The position numbers and the translations under genes were made by a program. A DNA stretch of 64,000 nucleotides from Cycas panzhihuaensis (lineage: Eukaryota > Cycadophyta). The notes below the pieces were generated by a model. The model did not search any database. It saw only the letters and a program-made list of their open reading frames with translations, and was not told the origin of the DNA. Below, one piece after another: positions 54,502 through 64,000 of the stretch. Each line of letters begins with the position of its first letter. Position 1 is the first letter of the stretch. The stretch is taken from NCBI GenBank assembly GCA_023213395.1, contig CM041465.1, positions 14,756,001 through 14,820,000 of the forward strand, given 5' to 3'.

Positions 54502-56567
54502 TTATACCATTTGAGGCTGTACTTTTGGTTCTTCTGGTACTTTATCTTTCTCTTTTTGTTTGTTTTTTCTTACATATACATACTTAGTTTCTGGCTTCCC
54601 CATTGGTAATGCACTCTCTTCTTGAGCTAGCTCTTCTAATACTTGTTTCGCTTGTTTGAATTGATTCATTTCTGTCTGCGGATTCGGATATCCTTTGTTT
54701 TCTTTCTCCTTTTGTTTCTTTTGGAGTTTTACATTTTTACTCTTCGGTATGATTGTCATTAGATTTATAGCCTTAGCTTTCCCTTTGCAATCTTCCGTTT
54801 TGTGTTCACTTGGTCCACAGTTGTTACATACGAACGGTTTTTGTTCGTATTCTCGTTTAGTTGGGCATTCAGATTTCCAATGCCCGAATTGTAAGCAAAT
54901 GAGGCATCTTCCCATTGGTTGTTTTTTTCTCGAGGGCTCCTGTGTATTCCTCATTATATGAACGTTTCGAGGTGGGTTGCCTCCCCTACCCCTACCTCAT
55001 CCTCTATATGATTTTCCTCTTGGATTATAGAAACAATCTTTGGTCATATGCATATCCACATCGCATATGTGGCACCATTTGTCCCTTTGGTGCAATGCGC
55101 TATTCCTTGGGTTGAGTTCACATTCTTTAGTTGTGTGTGAACTTTCCTCATAGATGTGGCACCATTTTGCCATTCTGCCTTCGTGATCTTTCTTCTTTGT
55201 TGTTTCCTCTTCTCTGTTGTTTCTTATTTTTAGTCTCGCCACTTCCTTTCTTAGGGCTTCTAATTCTGATTCCTCTTCTGCTACTCCCACCTGGCAGAAG
55301 GGTCGATTATACTGGTGTTGTTTGATTTCCCTGATTTCCTCTTGTAATCTCAATAGGAGGGAATCGTGTCCTCCAGCCTACACATCCATCTCTATCTCAA
55401 AGTCAAGTGCTAAATCTTGGGCATTCTTGAATGACTTTAATGGATGTGCATGCATCATAGCTCTCAATTTCTCATTCAGTCCCCTGACAAAATAATTCTT
55501 CATATTATGGTCTCACTGCTTTCATTAATCATACTGGCCGAAATGATTTTCATTCTACTGATATAAGTTAACACTGATTCTTCGGGCCTTTGTTTAATTT
55601 CCCTAAGGGCAATTTCCACCGCTTCGTTGCTTCGGAATTTCTAGAATCTTTCCTCGAAGGATTTCTTTATTTTCGCCCATGAATCATTCTTATTTATTTC
55701 TTTGTACCATGCCAACGGAACTCCCCTTAATGTACAGGCGAATTTGGCTTTTATCTCGTCTTCGTCCGTAATCTTCTTCACGCCAATCAGATTTTGAAAG
55801 AGGTATACGTGTTCGGCTACATCCGAAGTGTCGTTGAAAATCAACTTCCCAAAATCTCTGTAATCATCCATCTTGGGAGATTGTAATGGTGTCCCACCTG
55901 GTGGTGATTCTTCCCCTTTCTCCTCCTTACTGGATTTTGTCTGCTTCCCTTCACTCTTCTCCTTTGGAGATGTACTTGGAGTGCTTATTGCAATATTATC
56001 TTTCCCAAATAACAGATTCTTAAATGGGGTTTTAAGATGTATAGGTTCTAATACACCTTGCACTTGTATTGTTAATGGTGTCACTGTTACATATGACTGA
56101 TCATATCCCCTATCTGATGAATCCTCAAAAAACTGTCTTGTGAGCTTATTTTCCCAATATGCCGAGGGACCTTCCTCCGCCTTCTTCTCGCTGTCACTTA
56201 GGTCCTTCGGACTGTCCTCCACAAGTATACTTCCTTCTTTTGTTACAGTGTCTTTATATTCTTCATCCACCTTTGGTTTTTCTTCATATTCTGGGCTGAA
56301 CAGGTCATCCTTGATTGGGGCTGGTGTGAGTACCATTCATTCGCCATTAGTTCCCTCTCCTTGTTCTTGAGGTGTCTGGGCTCCACTTGCCTCAGATTCT
56401 TCAACGGACTGTCCCTTAGTCTCGTTGTTCTGCAAACTTAAGCTCCTTGCCCTTCTCAGTTTTGACTCCTTTGACCATCGTAATGCCCTTTGTTTGCTTG
56501 TTTCTTTCCCTTTGGGTGAAGTATCCTTTTGTGTCTCTTCCGCCTTTGAAGGCCTTTTAGGTGGCAT
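54502..56567 (-). pseudogene. gag: Gy-3 gag with four zinc knuckles
   Basis: Start ATG 56567 (MPPKRPSKAEE). The first 76 codons are open to 56337, then 56336-55641 is open (231 codons) through the capsid start: FGKLIFNDTSDVAEHVYLFQ, LRGVPLAWYKE. It stops at FEERF-TAG (CAG to TAG) at 55641. 55353-54997 carries knuckles 1 (first pair damaged: CHIYEESSHTTKEC) and 2 (CHICDVDMHMTKDC). 54954-54502 carries knuckles 3 (CLICLQFGHWKSEC) and 4 (CNNCGPSEHKTEDC), both with perfect C-x2-C-x4-H-x4-C spacing, and leads into the pre-protease without a break. Confidence 0.9.
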
Positions 56568-56707
56568 TGGAAGGTCCCCTAGCTGTCAGAGGCTTAGTTA
56601 CGGACTGCCATCACGACGACAGCCAGGGTCTTCTGTCCTTTACACATTCCTTCTTTTGAAACTCCCGGGCCCTGTCCCTCCTCAATGGACGTAGGCAATA
56701 GAACCAA

Positions 56708-57527
56708 TGTTGACTTAGGTTTCCCACTGCACTTGTGGGAAGGGTACACTTGTCAAGGTTACACAGGTTATAGTCTAGTTTAGGACACAGTCAACATCAT
56801 TATCCACATATATCTCACAGATTTATTAATGTTTCCACATGATTATATCACAACAGCACACAGTAGTACAGAGATCAACACATATTCCACATTCAGTCCT
56901 TGCAAACATAGAGAATACACAATTTCCACGTAACTCTTATTTTATTAAGCAATAGTTCTTTTACACAAGGTGTTGGAATGCATTCCCTGTGCATTCCAAC
57001 TTCATACATTCACTCTGTCACATGCGTACCCAGGAGGTACCCATCAAAATACATGGCTTTAGGCTGCTATCATGCGTACTGGTCTCCGTCCCAATGCGTA
57101 CTGGTATACTTGGCTCTCACCCTAACTGAATGGTCCTTGGGAAGCCTCATAAATACGCTCCTTGGTGTCCTTTTATCAAGGGTTATGACCGTCATAACTA
57201 TACCTTTCGGTCGGTACCTCTTCCTAACCATTGGTTAGTTTTCTTAATCGCTGTCTTAACTCATCTCAGACGTATGTCCGGCGTCATCCTGTGCTCCCTT
57301 CTGCCTAGTCTTCTGATGCACACCGTTCCTGTTTGCTTGCGTTCGCTTGAGGTACGTGTCATGTTATGCCTTTACCAGGCACGCACCTGTCATATGTACC
57401 CAGAATGCTAAATTCTTCGCTTTTTGCTGCATACATACCTTCGTACGGTATGTACCTGCACAGTCCAAGGATACTCAGCCTCTCTCTGGTCTGCCCATAG
57501 CCCAACGTGTCACATTATGCTCCAACA
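56708..57527 (-). repeat. Gy-3 5' LTR
   Basis: Plus-strand TGTTGACTTAGG...CTCCAACA, 820 bases. Followed by AAAGC, the exact target duplication. The primer-like TTGGTTCTATTGC (minus strand) lies at 56695-56707. Confidence 0.95.
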
Positions 57528-58124
57528 AAAGCAAGGATAAAAAATACACGATATGATGCAAAACATAATATTATTAATTAGGGAATTGTGTCTGGTCCTC
57601 TCACAACCAAATGCAGACCTGACAGTCTACAAGAATCGGACTAGCACGTTAAGCCTATCAAAACAAGAGAACCAAGTCCTGACAATCCTTCCTTTTGTTT
57701 CTTTTTCACGCACACACACATACAGGTCGAATTCAACCATTACTTATGCAAAAAAATCAACGGTTTCAACTACCATTAGTTACAAAATAATTACAACTGT
57801 TGGTCTTTTAATTGCAACCATTGTTGGTCACAATCATCTAATTGTGATCAACTTGCACCCATGTTCACAACTGCGATTGGCTTACAGTTACGGGTCCAAC
57901 TGCAATCTGCTCGCACTCGTGACCCCAACTGCGATCTGCTTGCACTTACGACCTCAATTGTGATTTGCTCGCAACCGTGACCCCAACTACAATTGACTCG
58001 CACTCGCAACCGCAACTGCGATCCACTTGCACTCGCGACTCCAATTGCGATCCACTTGCAATTGCAATGTATCCTAACTTATTACTATTCCTTCAAAACT
58101 ATGTGTATAGTTTTACCTGCACAC
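57528..58124 (-). repeat. Gy-X 5' LTR, outer part
   Basis: Continues exactly where 26098 stopped, after the AAAGC duplicate. Matches 16530-17279 but is shorter, because its 29-bp array has fewer units. It ends CACACG; the terminal A of the partner is G here. Confidence 0.9.
57868..58070. repeat. 29-bp tandem array in Gy-X 5' LTR (about 7 units)
   Basis: Same unit as at 16887-17222 (CCCCAACTGCGATCTGCTTG and onward) but about five units fewer. Both arrays are flanked by matching LTR sequence, so the difference arose after or during insertion. Confidence 0.85.
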
Positions 58125-59060
58125 GAATACTGTCAAAGACATGGTAACCTATCTGATGCTATTAGGAAGACCATGGTTATACCAAACAGACTGCCTACAA
58201 AGTTGGAGAAACATAACCTTCACATTAACAGACGGTGGTAACGAAGTTGTTCTCCCTATGCTAGGAAAAGGAAAATACAGTAGAGGTCATCCCAGATGAT
58301 GCATCCAACACTACCATAACTACTCAAGAAACCTCTTCAACATTCGACAAAGCCAATCTATATCATACTACAGAAGAAATTACACACATGAATGATGCCC
58401 AAGAGTTCAAACCAAATGTATATGGAGAGCTACGATCAAAAACATCATCAAATGGAGAAGACATAATGAATATGATTAAGTATTAGATGAACAGCTCCTA
58501 CGAGGGTCAACCCCTCTCATTTCGTTGTAATTTGTTATCCAAATATTTTTCAATTGACAGTAAATCAAATAATAATTTAGATTATATTGGTTCCAACTAT
58601 TCTGATAAATTTTTAGATAATGAATGCTTGGTAAGAGTAAAATTCGAAGTTAATGAAAGAATATATGTAAAGTTATTAACTTCCAAATCCCTTCCCTATC
58701 CTAATCCCCACCCGTATCCCCTTTCCCAACTGGCCATTCCCCATAGTCAATCCAGGAGATCTGGCCAATCTCCCTCCTCACTTTGAGGAAATCTCCACTC
58801 CCACCCCTGCCAAGAGCCAAATAGCCGAGGTAGAAAATCCCCTTCCTACCCCAAACTCCCCTATAAACTCCCCAAATTCCCTTTCAGTCAACCTACCAAG
58901 TGAAAATGAGATGGATAGGAATCTTAACGAAGTAGACATAATACTACCTCAAATTGAGGAACCTCACCCAACAAGTTTTAAAAACACATGCTAGAACAAA
59001 CTTTCAAAAACACGTGCCCATATTTCTAAGAAATAGGATGGAAGACACAAACCACTTAAT
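58125..59060 (+). pseudogene. Gy-F protease end and linker
   Basis: Resumes the protease cut at 16481: DMVTYLMLLGRPWLYQTDCLQSW, then a shift, VVLPMLGK. After that comes the linker with MNSSYEGQPLSFRCNLLSKYF (58487-58560) and a Pro/Ser-rich stretch. It matches Gy-A at 8400-9300 throughout. Confidence 0.85.
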
Positions 59061-59770
59061 CTAGTGCATGGAGCATTGGTTAAAATATAAGATTCTGAAT
59101 AGGGCTCAATGGGTTTTTGACTTTACAATGACCTTACGAGGCCAAGCATGGTGGTGGTACCTAGCCCACCACCATATCCTTAGAACATGGAACAACCTAC
59201 AGTCGACGTTTCGACTAAGATTCAATCCACCTCAAAACATGTTGATCTCAAGGCTCCTTATAGGAGAATGCCCCAACCGACACCTTCTTAAGTGTAAATG
59301 CATGTGGAAACATCGGAATGTTCCCAAATCTCACTATAATCACTTATTCACTCACACATTAGGTATGCTAGCGAAAAAATGGTTCCTAAAACAAGAACAG
59401 GTTAGAATGGTATCCTAGGAACAAATAGAACATTCATTCATGAAAGCATTTTCTTACTCCTCAAATGACAAAAAGATACATAGAATACTAAGAAATATAA
59501 GGGATATAAGTATAAAAGTAGGAAAAAACCTTATGTCAATTGAAAATACTAAGGATACAAAAAACGACGACAATGAGGAAGAAGGGGAGGAGAAGGAAAT
59601 TTTTAACCTTCCTCTAGAATATACAGAAATAAAATATGAACAATGGGATCTAGAAGAGACACCCACACATCAAATCAAGGGAGAAATACAACCAGAAGAA
59701 CCAAGGACAACCCAAATAAATCTCGAGACCGAAGTTGACCCTAAGAACATTACCAATGGAGATTATTGGG
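59061..59770 (+). pseudogene. Gy-F second Gag-like module
   Basis: 59068-59418 is open: MEHWLKYKILNRAQWVFDF, TLRGQAWWWYLAHHHILRTWNNLQSTFRLRFNP, GECPNRHLLKC and HTLGMLAKKWFLKQEQ. After a TAG, 59440-59770 continues MKAFSYSSNDKKIHRILRNIRDIS and a Glu-rich region. The LRG-x-A-x-W pattern is intact, with an extra Trp. Confidence 0.85.
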
Positions 59771-60017
59771 AAGAAAAAACAAGACAGAAGACATGGCATG
59801 ACGCCACCTCAAGTCTCTGCAATTCAAAGAAGGAGATCAAGTGCTATTATATGACAGTAAATTCCATGCCCATCAAGGGAAATTGAAACCTCGATAACTA
59901 GGGCCTTACCAAGTAGGGTGTATTTATCCTAATGGATCGGTGCAGTTACAAGAATTGAAAGGATATACACTGCTTACCTCAATTAATGGTAGCATGTTAA
60001 AATTCTATCACCACTAA
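59771..60017 (+). pseudogene. Gy-F integrase C-terminus after internal deletion
   Basis: Residues run from the pre-RT segment (ITNGDYWEE) straight into the integrase C-terminal domain (RQKTWHD, then QFKEGDQVLLYDSKFH and the GPYQVG-type GPY/F motif, with one stop). In Gy-1 these two points are about 2.5 kb apart. RT, RNase H and the integrase core are gone, so this copy could only move with help from another element. Confidence 0.85.
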
Positions 60018-60695
60018 GAGCACCATTTTTAGTAGGAATCAACTGAATGTATATTACATGTTGCTAAGTTGCAGACAACAAAAGTTGTCTTAGTATTGGA
60101 ATAAGGATCCTACACTAGTACATAAACATAAAAATCCTTGCAAAAAAATTAAAAAACAAAAAAAAAAACAAACCATAACTCATAAAATCATACACTTAAA
60201 CAAAAATCGTGACAACATGCAACATAAATCAAGTGACTATTTCATAGAACTATATTATACATTCCAAATCTGGAATGGAAACAAAACAGAGGAATGGAAA
60301 AGCATTTGACAAATCAAGATATGTTCCTAATAGAGAACGGAATGAGACAAATTAACTAAAAAGAACTCAAATGGCTGGAACGTTCCAAAAAAGGAATGGA
60401 ACTAAACGTATGTAATACAAGATACATTCCAAAAACAAAATGCAACCAAAACGAACCAATGGAAAAGAATATACAAGTGAAATTCCACAACCCTTCTAGC
60501 AGACAAATGCATGAACGAGCATTAGAGGACATTCCAAACCTAGTACAGCAAGTGTCACAACCATTCCATTCTCCGTTCGAACCAGAGGATGAACAATTGA
60601 GCCATACGTCTAGAACTACAAACAAGTAAAGAGGTGTAAGTCCATTTATTTTCAATATTAAATCTGAATTACCCACATTCCCTTCTAGCCACAAA
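60018..60695 (+). repeat. Gy-F 3' region with GGAAC/GTTCC and GGAATG/CATTCC motifs
   Basis: Between pol and the extra ORF, where Gy-1, Gy-2 and Gy-3 have TACGTACC arrays, Gy-F has repeated CATTCC, GGAATGGAA and GGAACGTTCC words (60264-60580). The Gy-F LTR has the same words (61909-62110). Immediately before the next ORF is a CCCACATTCCCTTCTAG tract. Confidence 0.65.
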
Positions 60696-61758
60696 ATGAA
60701 AATTGTAGGAATCCAGGAGACATACTTGCCAAAACTCCACGCGGAATTTGAAGAATTACTAGTATCTTTTCAAGCAAAGATCAGACGAGTAGGATGGAAA
60801 TACTTAGTAATCATGCCTCCATTATATTGGGAACCTGAGGTTATGGAGCAAATTATAATAGCTTTGAAGTCAAATATGGGAAAAATTGAAATAAATTTAG
60901 AGGTTATTCACAAAGTAATAGGTTTATCAAAAGATGGGGAAATACCCACAGCTACAAAAAGATCTGAGGTAGACCGAGAAATCTGGACAAAGGAGTTATG
61001 TAATCTGGATACTCAAATTTATTTCGGAGGAATTAAAATTATAGACATAAGGGATAAGAAATTGCAATGGCCAACAAGAATTATTGTGACCTGTTTTTGA
61101 CAAAACAAAGGCATACATATATTCCAAGAGGTATGATGCCCTTATTATCAGCATTACGTGATGGGGTGAGAATGAATTGGTGTGAATTTTTAGCAAATAG
61201 TATGGAGTAGCAGTTTGGGGAATTACAGACTCATCCCTTTCAACAACCATCATTATTATTGGCCCTCTTATTCCAACAATGTCTAGATATTAAATCCCCC
61301 TCTTTACCTATCCAACCAGAGGAACCTATGATTAAGAAATGGGTAAATACTATGCCTAATACCACTCAAGACCCATGAGTAAAAAGACAAGTAAAAACAA
61401 AGATGACTAAATCCTGAAGTGGATTCAGCACAAACCGGAAACTCTTTTTCCTTTATGACAAAAGCAAGTCATAAAAAAGGGTATTAAACGAGGAAGACAA
61501 GTAGTAGACGAGATACCTGAAGAATGGGAGATGGAGCCTCCACTTACAGTAGTAACAAAATCAGGGGAAGGTTCTTCTCAACAACCCTCAAGGGAAAAGG
61601 GTAAATAAGTCATTCAGCTCTTAGAAGAATTAGAGCAAGGTTACAAATCCGAGATCATAGAATTACAAGAAAAGATTAAGGAGAAATATGCAATTATAGC
61701 TACATTAACACAAGTTAATGAAGAATTGTTATGAGCTACAGAGCCACCAAGAGAATAG
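60696..61758 (+). pseudogene. Gy-F extra 3' ORF (about 354 codons)
   Basis: Starts MKIVGIQETYLPKLHAEFEELL at ATG 60696, aligned with MRTAGCQEAYIPKLKQELQ of Gy-1. It is open to 61100: MPPLYWEPEVMEQIIIALK, LSKDGEIPTATKRSEVDREIWTKEL, GGIKIIDIRDKKLQW. After a frameshift it reads MMPLLSALRDGVRMNWCEFLANSM, HPFQQPSLLLALLFQQC, basic KKGIKRGRQ, acidic residues, and the helix GYKSEIIELQEKIKEKYAIIA. Stops lie near 61210, 61378 and 61606. The overall likeness to Gy-1/2/3 is clear although Gy-F belongs to another subfamily, so the ORF has been kept as a protein. Confidence 0.85.
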
Positions 61759-61871
61759 GGATTGCAAGAGTAGTCCTAATTTAAGGAGGGAGGAGGAAGA
61801 AAATACACAAAATTTTTGAAAATTTTGAATTGAGCAAAGCTACTCAACCATTTTTGTTGACCCCAGATAGT

Positions 61872-62638
61872 TGTTGCGGATAAATTTGGCACCTGTGCAT
61901 CCAAAGGGAGGAACGTATGGCTAATTCTGGTTTAATACAATTGATAATGCAGGGCAACCATTCAACGAATGTTTGGAAAAAGGAACGAATGGAAAAGCAG
62001 TTAACAAATAGGCAAAACAAAGAATCGTTCCATCACAAGAACGCACTATACAGGCAGAGAATGCACGCTGCACAGGCTAGGAACGTACCAAAAATGCTCA
62101 TGGAATAGATCAAGCAAGGAAAGGACACATGGACCAGGACCGTATGGAAACACGTATGGCTTAATTAGCCAAGGGGTGGATTAATTAACAAAAGGGTGTG
62201 CGTTAAGAAAAAGGGACAATTGTGACTTTTGGCCACAATCATTCCTCAACAGGGATGCACGGGGTATTTAATCACTTCCAATCATTGAGATGGGTGTGAG
62301 AGCCAAGTTATTTGATCTTATGTCATACTCTCAAGGGTGAGAGCCAAGTTAAGTGAAGCATTGAATTTGTTCTAGTACGGATGACAGTCCAGCAACTGTC
62401 TGAGATGTATGAGATGATGTAAACATTGACCATTGTTTAATAATACTACAGAGTTACATGGAATCCATGCGTACTTAATGTAGAATGCATGATGCTTGTT
62501 GTATTTTATAATTATATTATGCACTTATGTGGCGTAATTGATATATGAATGTATACGTTGACCATGAGCACACACCGTAGACTACAGTGGAAACCTTGAC
62601 AAGTGGATATCTCAATAGGGTAGATATTGAGTCAACGA
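61872..62638 (+). repeat. Gy-F 3' LTR
   Basis: Starts TGTTGCGG after CCCAGATAGT (compare CCCAGGATAGA before the Gy-1 LTR) and ends AGTCAACG, where the final A is changed. It shares CTTGACAAGTG and AGAGTTACATGG-type words with the Gy-1 group but is otherwise distinct. A TATA-like TATTTAAT lies at 62265-62272. No partner is left in the window. Confidence 0.75.
62265..62272 (+). promoter_or_regulatory. TATA-like box in Gy-F LTR
   Basis: TATTTAAT preceded by a GC-rich CACGGGG, about 390 bases into the LTR. This is the same relative position as the TATA-like word in the Gy-3 LTR. Confidence 0.35.
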
Positions 62639-63661
62639 AGATATTTATGGATTGTGGGTCCTCCTTTGAGGCTAATTTTGTGCTCTCTTAAAAGCCTAGT
62701 TGGTCAAAGTGGTTGATGAAATGAAAGTGGACTATTCTTATAAAAAAATTATGAATTGAATTCTAAAAACTGTATGTCATAGTCGTGAATTGTTGGGTGA
62801 AAACATGGATGATATTTCTTCTTTGATTGAAACAATGAAAACGTCAAGCATGAGAAGAACAATGTAGATGAGTTGTAAATGGAGATTGCCAAGTACCTTT
62901 GCGATTAGGCACTATGATTGTCTCTCGACTATTGTGTGGTGGGCTTGCAAAAGAGTAGCAATATCCAGTGTGGACTATAAGGCCCTGATGATTAGCCTAG
63001 ACATGTTTTATGTGCAACTATAAGACCTGTATTGATGGCTTGGGCATGCTCTATGTCCAACTACAAGACGCTTATTGATAATTGGCATATCTTTTATGGA
63101 TTGTAAGACTTAGTTGGCACCTTAGGTTAGCAACAAACCAAACCTAAGTGATAATCGATTATCCACTAAAGTAGTGAGTTGTGTCCTCCTATCCTCAACT
63201 ACCAACCCCTTGAAAAGCACGTGGCTAGTGCTTCCAAGCTAAGCTAGTGAGATCAAGGATAACACCATTGTGAGACTAATCCTCGAAGGATGGCCACTGT
63301 TTGAGATCAATCCCATGTCCAAAAATGAGGCTTGGGCACCATTTTCACAATGACACTGTGGATCATGCTACCAAATGGACAAGAGCACTATAGAGTGAGA
63401 TTAGTGGTAACACAAGCAGGTGGCTACTCATTCCGACAATGGATTGTTGGGGGCATTGCACATGAAAATACCAAATGGTTGGTTCAAGCGACCACAGTTG
63501 TATCTTTTCATAGTCACAACTTCAACATGGAACCCTCTTCTCCTGTCTACTATGTGTATGCGTGTATGGATGTGTGGTGAGAAACAGCCGTGTGAAACAA
63601 TAGAATTAATGAATATTAGGCAAAAACCCTAATATCATCCCCATTATGTTGCGTTCATAGG
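62639..63661. other. Sequence with no recognised gene
   Basis: No retroelement domain or LTR edge was seen. A degenerate internal repetition occurs near 62990-63110 (ATGTGCAACTATAAGACC-like words three times, with TTTATGGATTGTAAGAC echoing TTATGGATTGTGGG at 62646). It may be target DNA or another worn repeat. Confidence 0.4.
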
Positions 63662-64000
63662 TTAGATGGGAAGGTTTTTTAGAGTAAATAGGTGGATATC
63701 CCAAACATGGCTACCAACCTGAGAGGTGTACCCCAAGCTTAACCTATATAATACAACAAAGGGTTGTTTGTTAGCTCCTAATAATCCAGGATAGGATAAT
63801 GGTTTGGATTCTCTCAATCCTTGCCCACTCAAAAGGGATAAATATTGGCCCCAGATTTCAGCCCCATACAAGACTATGGGTCTAACCAAAGTATCAAAGA
63901 GCCATTGTTTTGTGGCTATACCCTAGAAATGCATCTAGAAGCACTAACTCTCCAAAAGCAAAGTGAAGCATAACCTTTCCCAACCTAAGAGGGTGTGCCC
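63662..64000 (-). pseudogene. LINE-type (non-LTR) RT tail, fragment
   Basis: Minus strand: LFDTLVRPIVLYGAEIWG, with the first residues in the frame just upstream (about 63893). The YG-x-E-x-WG motif after a hydrophobic run is typical of the region after the RT domain in plant LINEs. The downstream residues do not match anything recognised. The upstream part lies outside the window. A frameshift separates it from the sequence at 63900-64000. Confidence 0.45.

Larger units (their letters stand above)
26099..57527 (-). mobile_element. Gy-3, complete gypsy element split by Gy-1
   Basis: Both LTRs are present (26099-26931 and 56708-57527), with an exact 5-bp target duplication. Internal order leftwards: gag 56567-54780, protease 54500-53818, linker and second Gag-like module 53749-52679, RT/RNase H 52492-50960, integrase 50900-49830, palindrome array, [Gy-1], extra ORF 28100-27016. 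It is the best preserved pol of the group: several domains are single open frames. Confidence 0.95.
16482..58124 (-). mobile_element. Gy-X, gypsy element split in its 5' LTR by Gy-3
   Basis: Minus-strand element. The 3' LTR is 16482-17279 and the internal region 17280-25842. The 5' LTR lies at 25843-26098 plus 57533-58124, with a partial duplication. Its own internal order (leftwards) is gag, protease, second Gag-like module, RT, RNase H, integrase, extra ORF. It is inserted in the protease gene of Gy-F. It is the most diverged of the four-knuckle gypsy group, with unrelated LTR sequence. Confidence 0.85.
15540..62638 (+). mobile_element. Gy-F, outermost gypsy element (5' truncated, split by Gy-X)
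   Basis: The left part (15540-16481) carries gag knuckles and protease. The right part (58125-62638) continues the protease without loss and runs through linker, second Gag-like module, integrase C-terminus, extra ORF and 3' LTR. The same residues continue across the 41.6-kb Gy-X insertion when compared with Gy-A. Gy-F has no 5' LTR or capsid gag and has lost RT, RNase H and most of integrase near 59770. Confidence 0.8.

Noticed and set aside
63332-63632. Small plus-strand open frames near the right edge
   Set aside because: Two overlapping frames without domain, signal or homologous copy in the window. Not distinguishable from chance.

Overview
This window is eukaryotic, almost certainly nuclear DNA of a plant with a large, repeat-rich genome. 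A gymnosperm would fit but cannot be proved from this stretch. No host gene, rRNA, tRNA or organelle gene was recognised. Nearly all of it consists of decayed LTR retrotransposons: several Ty3/gypsy families and three Ty1/copia fragments, plus a probable LINE scrap at the right edge. Every coding region carries stops or frameshifts, so all proteins are annotated as pseudogenes.

Layout. 1-1740: AT-rich DNA with a degenerate CACTGTCC minisatellite. 1741-6435: Copia-1 (+), gag to RNase H with a 3' LTR. 6440-15540: a string of fragments joined end to end: Gy-A (+), Copia-B (+), Gy-C (+), an orphan LTR (-), Copia-D (-). 15540-62638: one gypsy element, Gy-F (+), lacking its 5' end, which was the target of four successive nested insertions. 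Gy-F was split in its protease by Gy-X (-, 16482-58124). The 5' LTR of Gy-X was split by Gy-3 (-, 26099-57527). Gy-3 was split downstream of its pol by Gy-1 (+, 28320-49204). Gy-1 was split in its last ORF by Gy-2 (-, 37764-48198). Target-site duplications support the order: CCCTT exact for Gy-2, AAAGC exact for Gy-3, decayed for Gy-1 and Gy-X. 62639-64000: no clear gene apart from a LINE-like tail on the minus strand.

The gypsy elements Gy-1, Gy-2, Gy-3, Gy-F, Gy-A and the more distant Gy-X share an unusual plan: LTR, a primer-site-like TTGGTTCCGTTGC, gag with up to four CCHC zinc knuckles around an RG-rich stretch, protease with a D-G-G catalytic motif, a linker, a second Gag/capsid-like module, RT with an FLDD box, RNase H, integrase ending in a GPY/F module without a chromodomain, an array of short palindromic motifs, then an extra ORF of about 355 codons with a C-terminal coiled coil, then the 3' LTR. 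Gy-A stops in RT and shows only the 5' half of this plan.

The best candidates for something undescribed are the second Gag-like module inside pol and the extra 3' ORF. The extra ORF sits where env-like genes of some plant retroelements sit, and a pyrimidine tract and AG are conserved just before its ATG. Supporting observations are family-specific palindromic motifs shared between LTR and 3' region, and a 29-bp U3 array whose copy number differs between the two LTRs of Gy-X.
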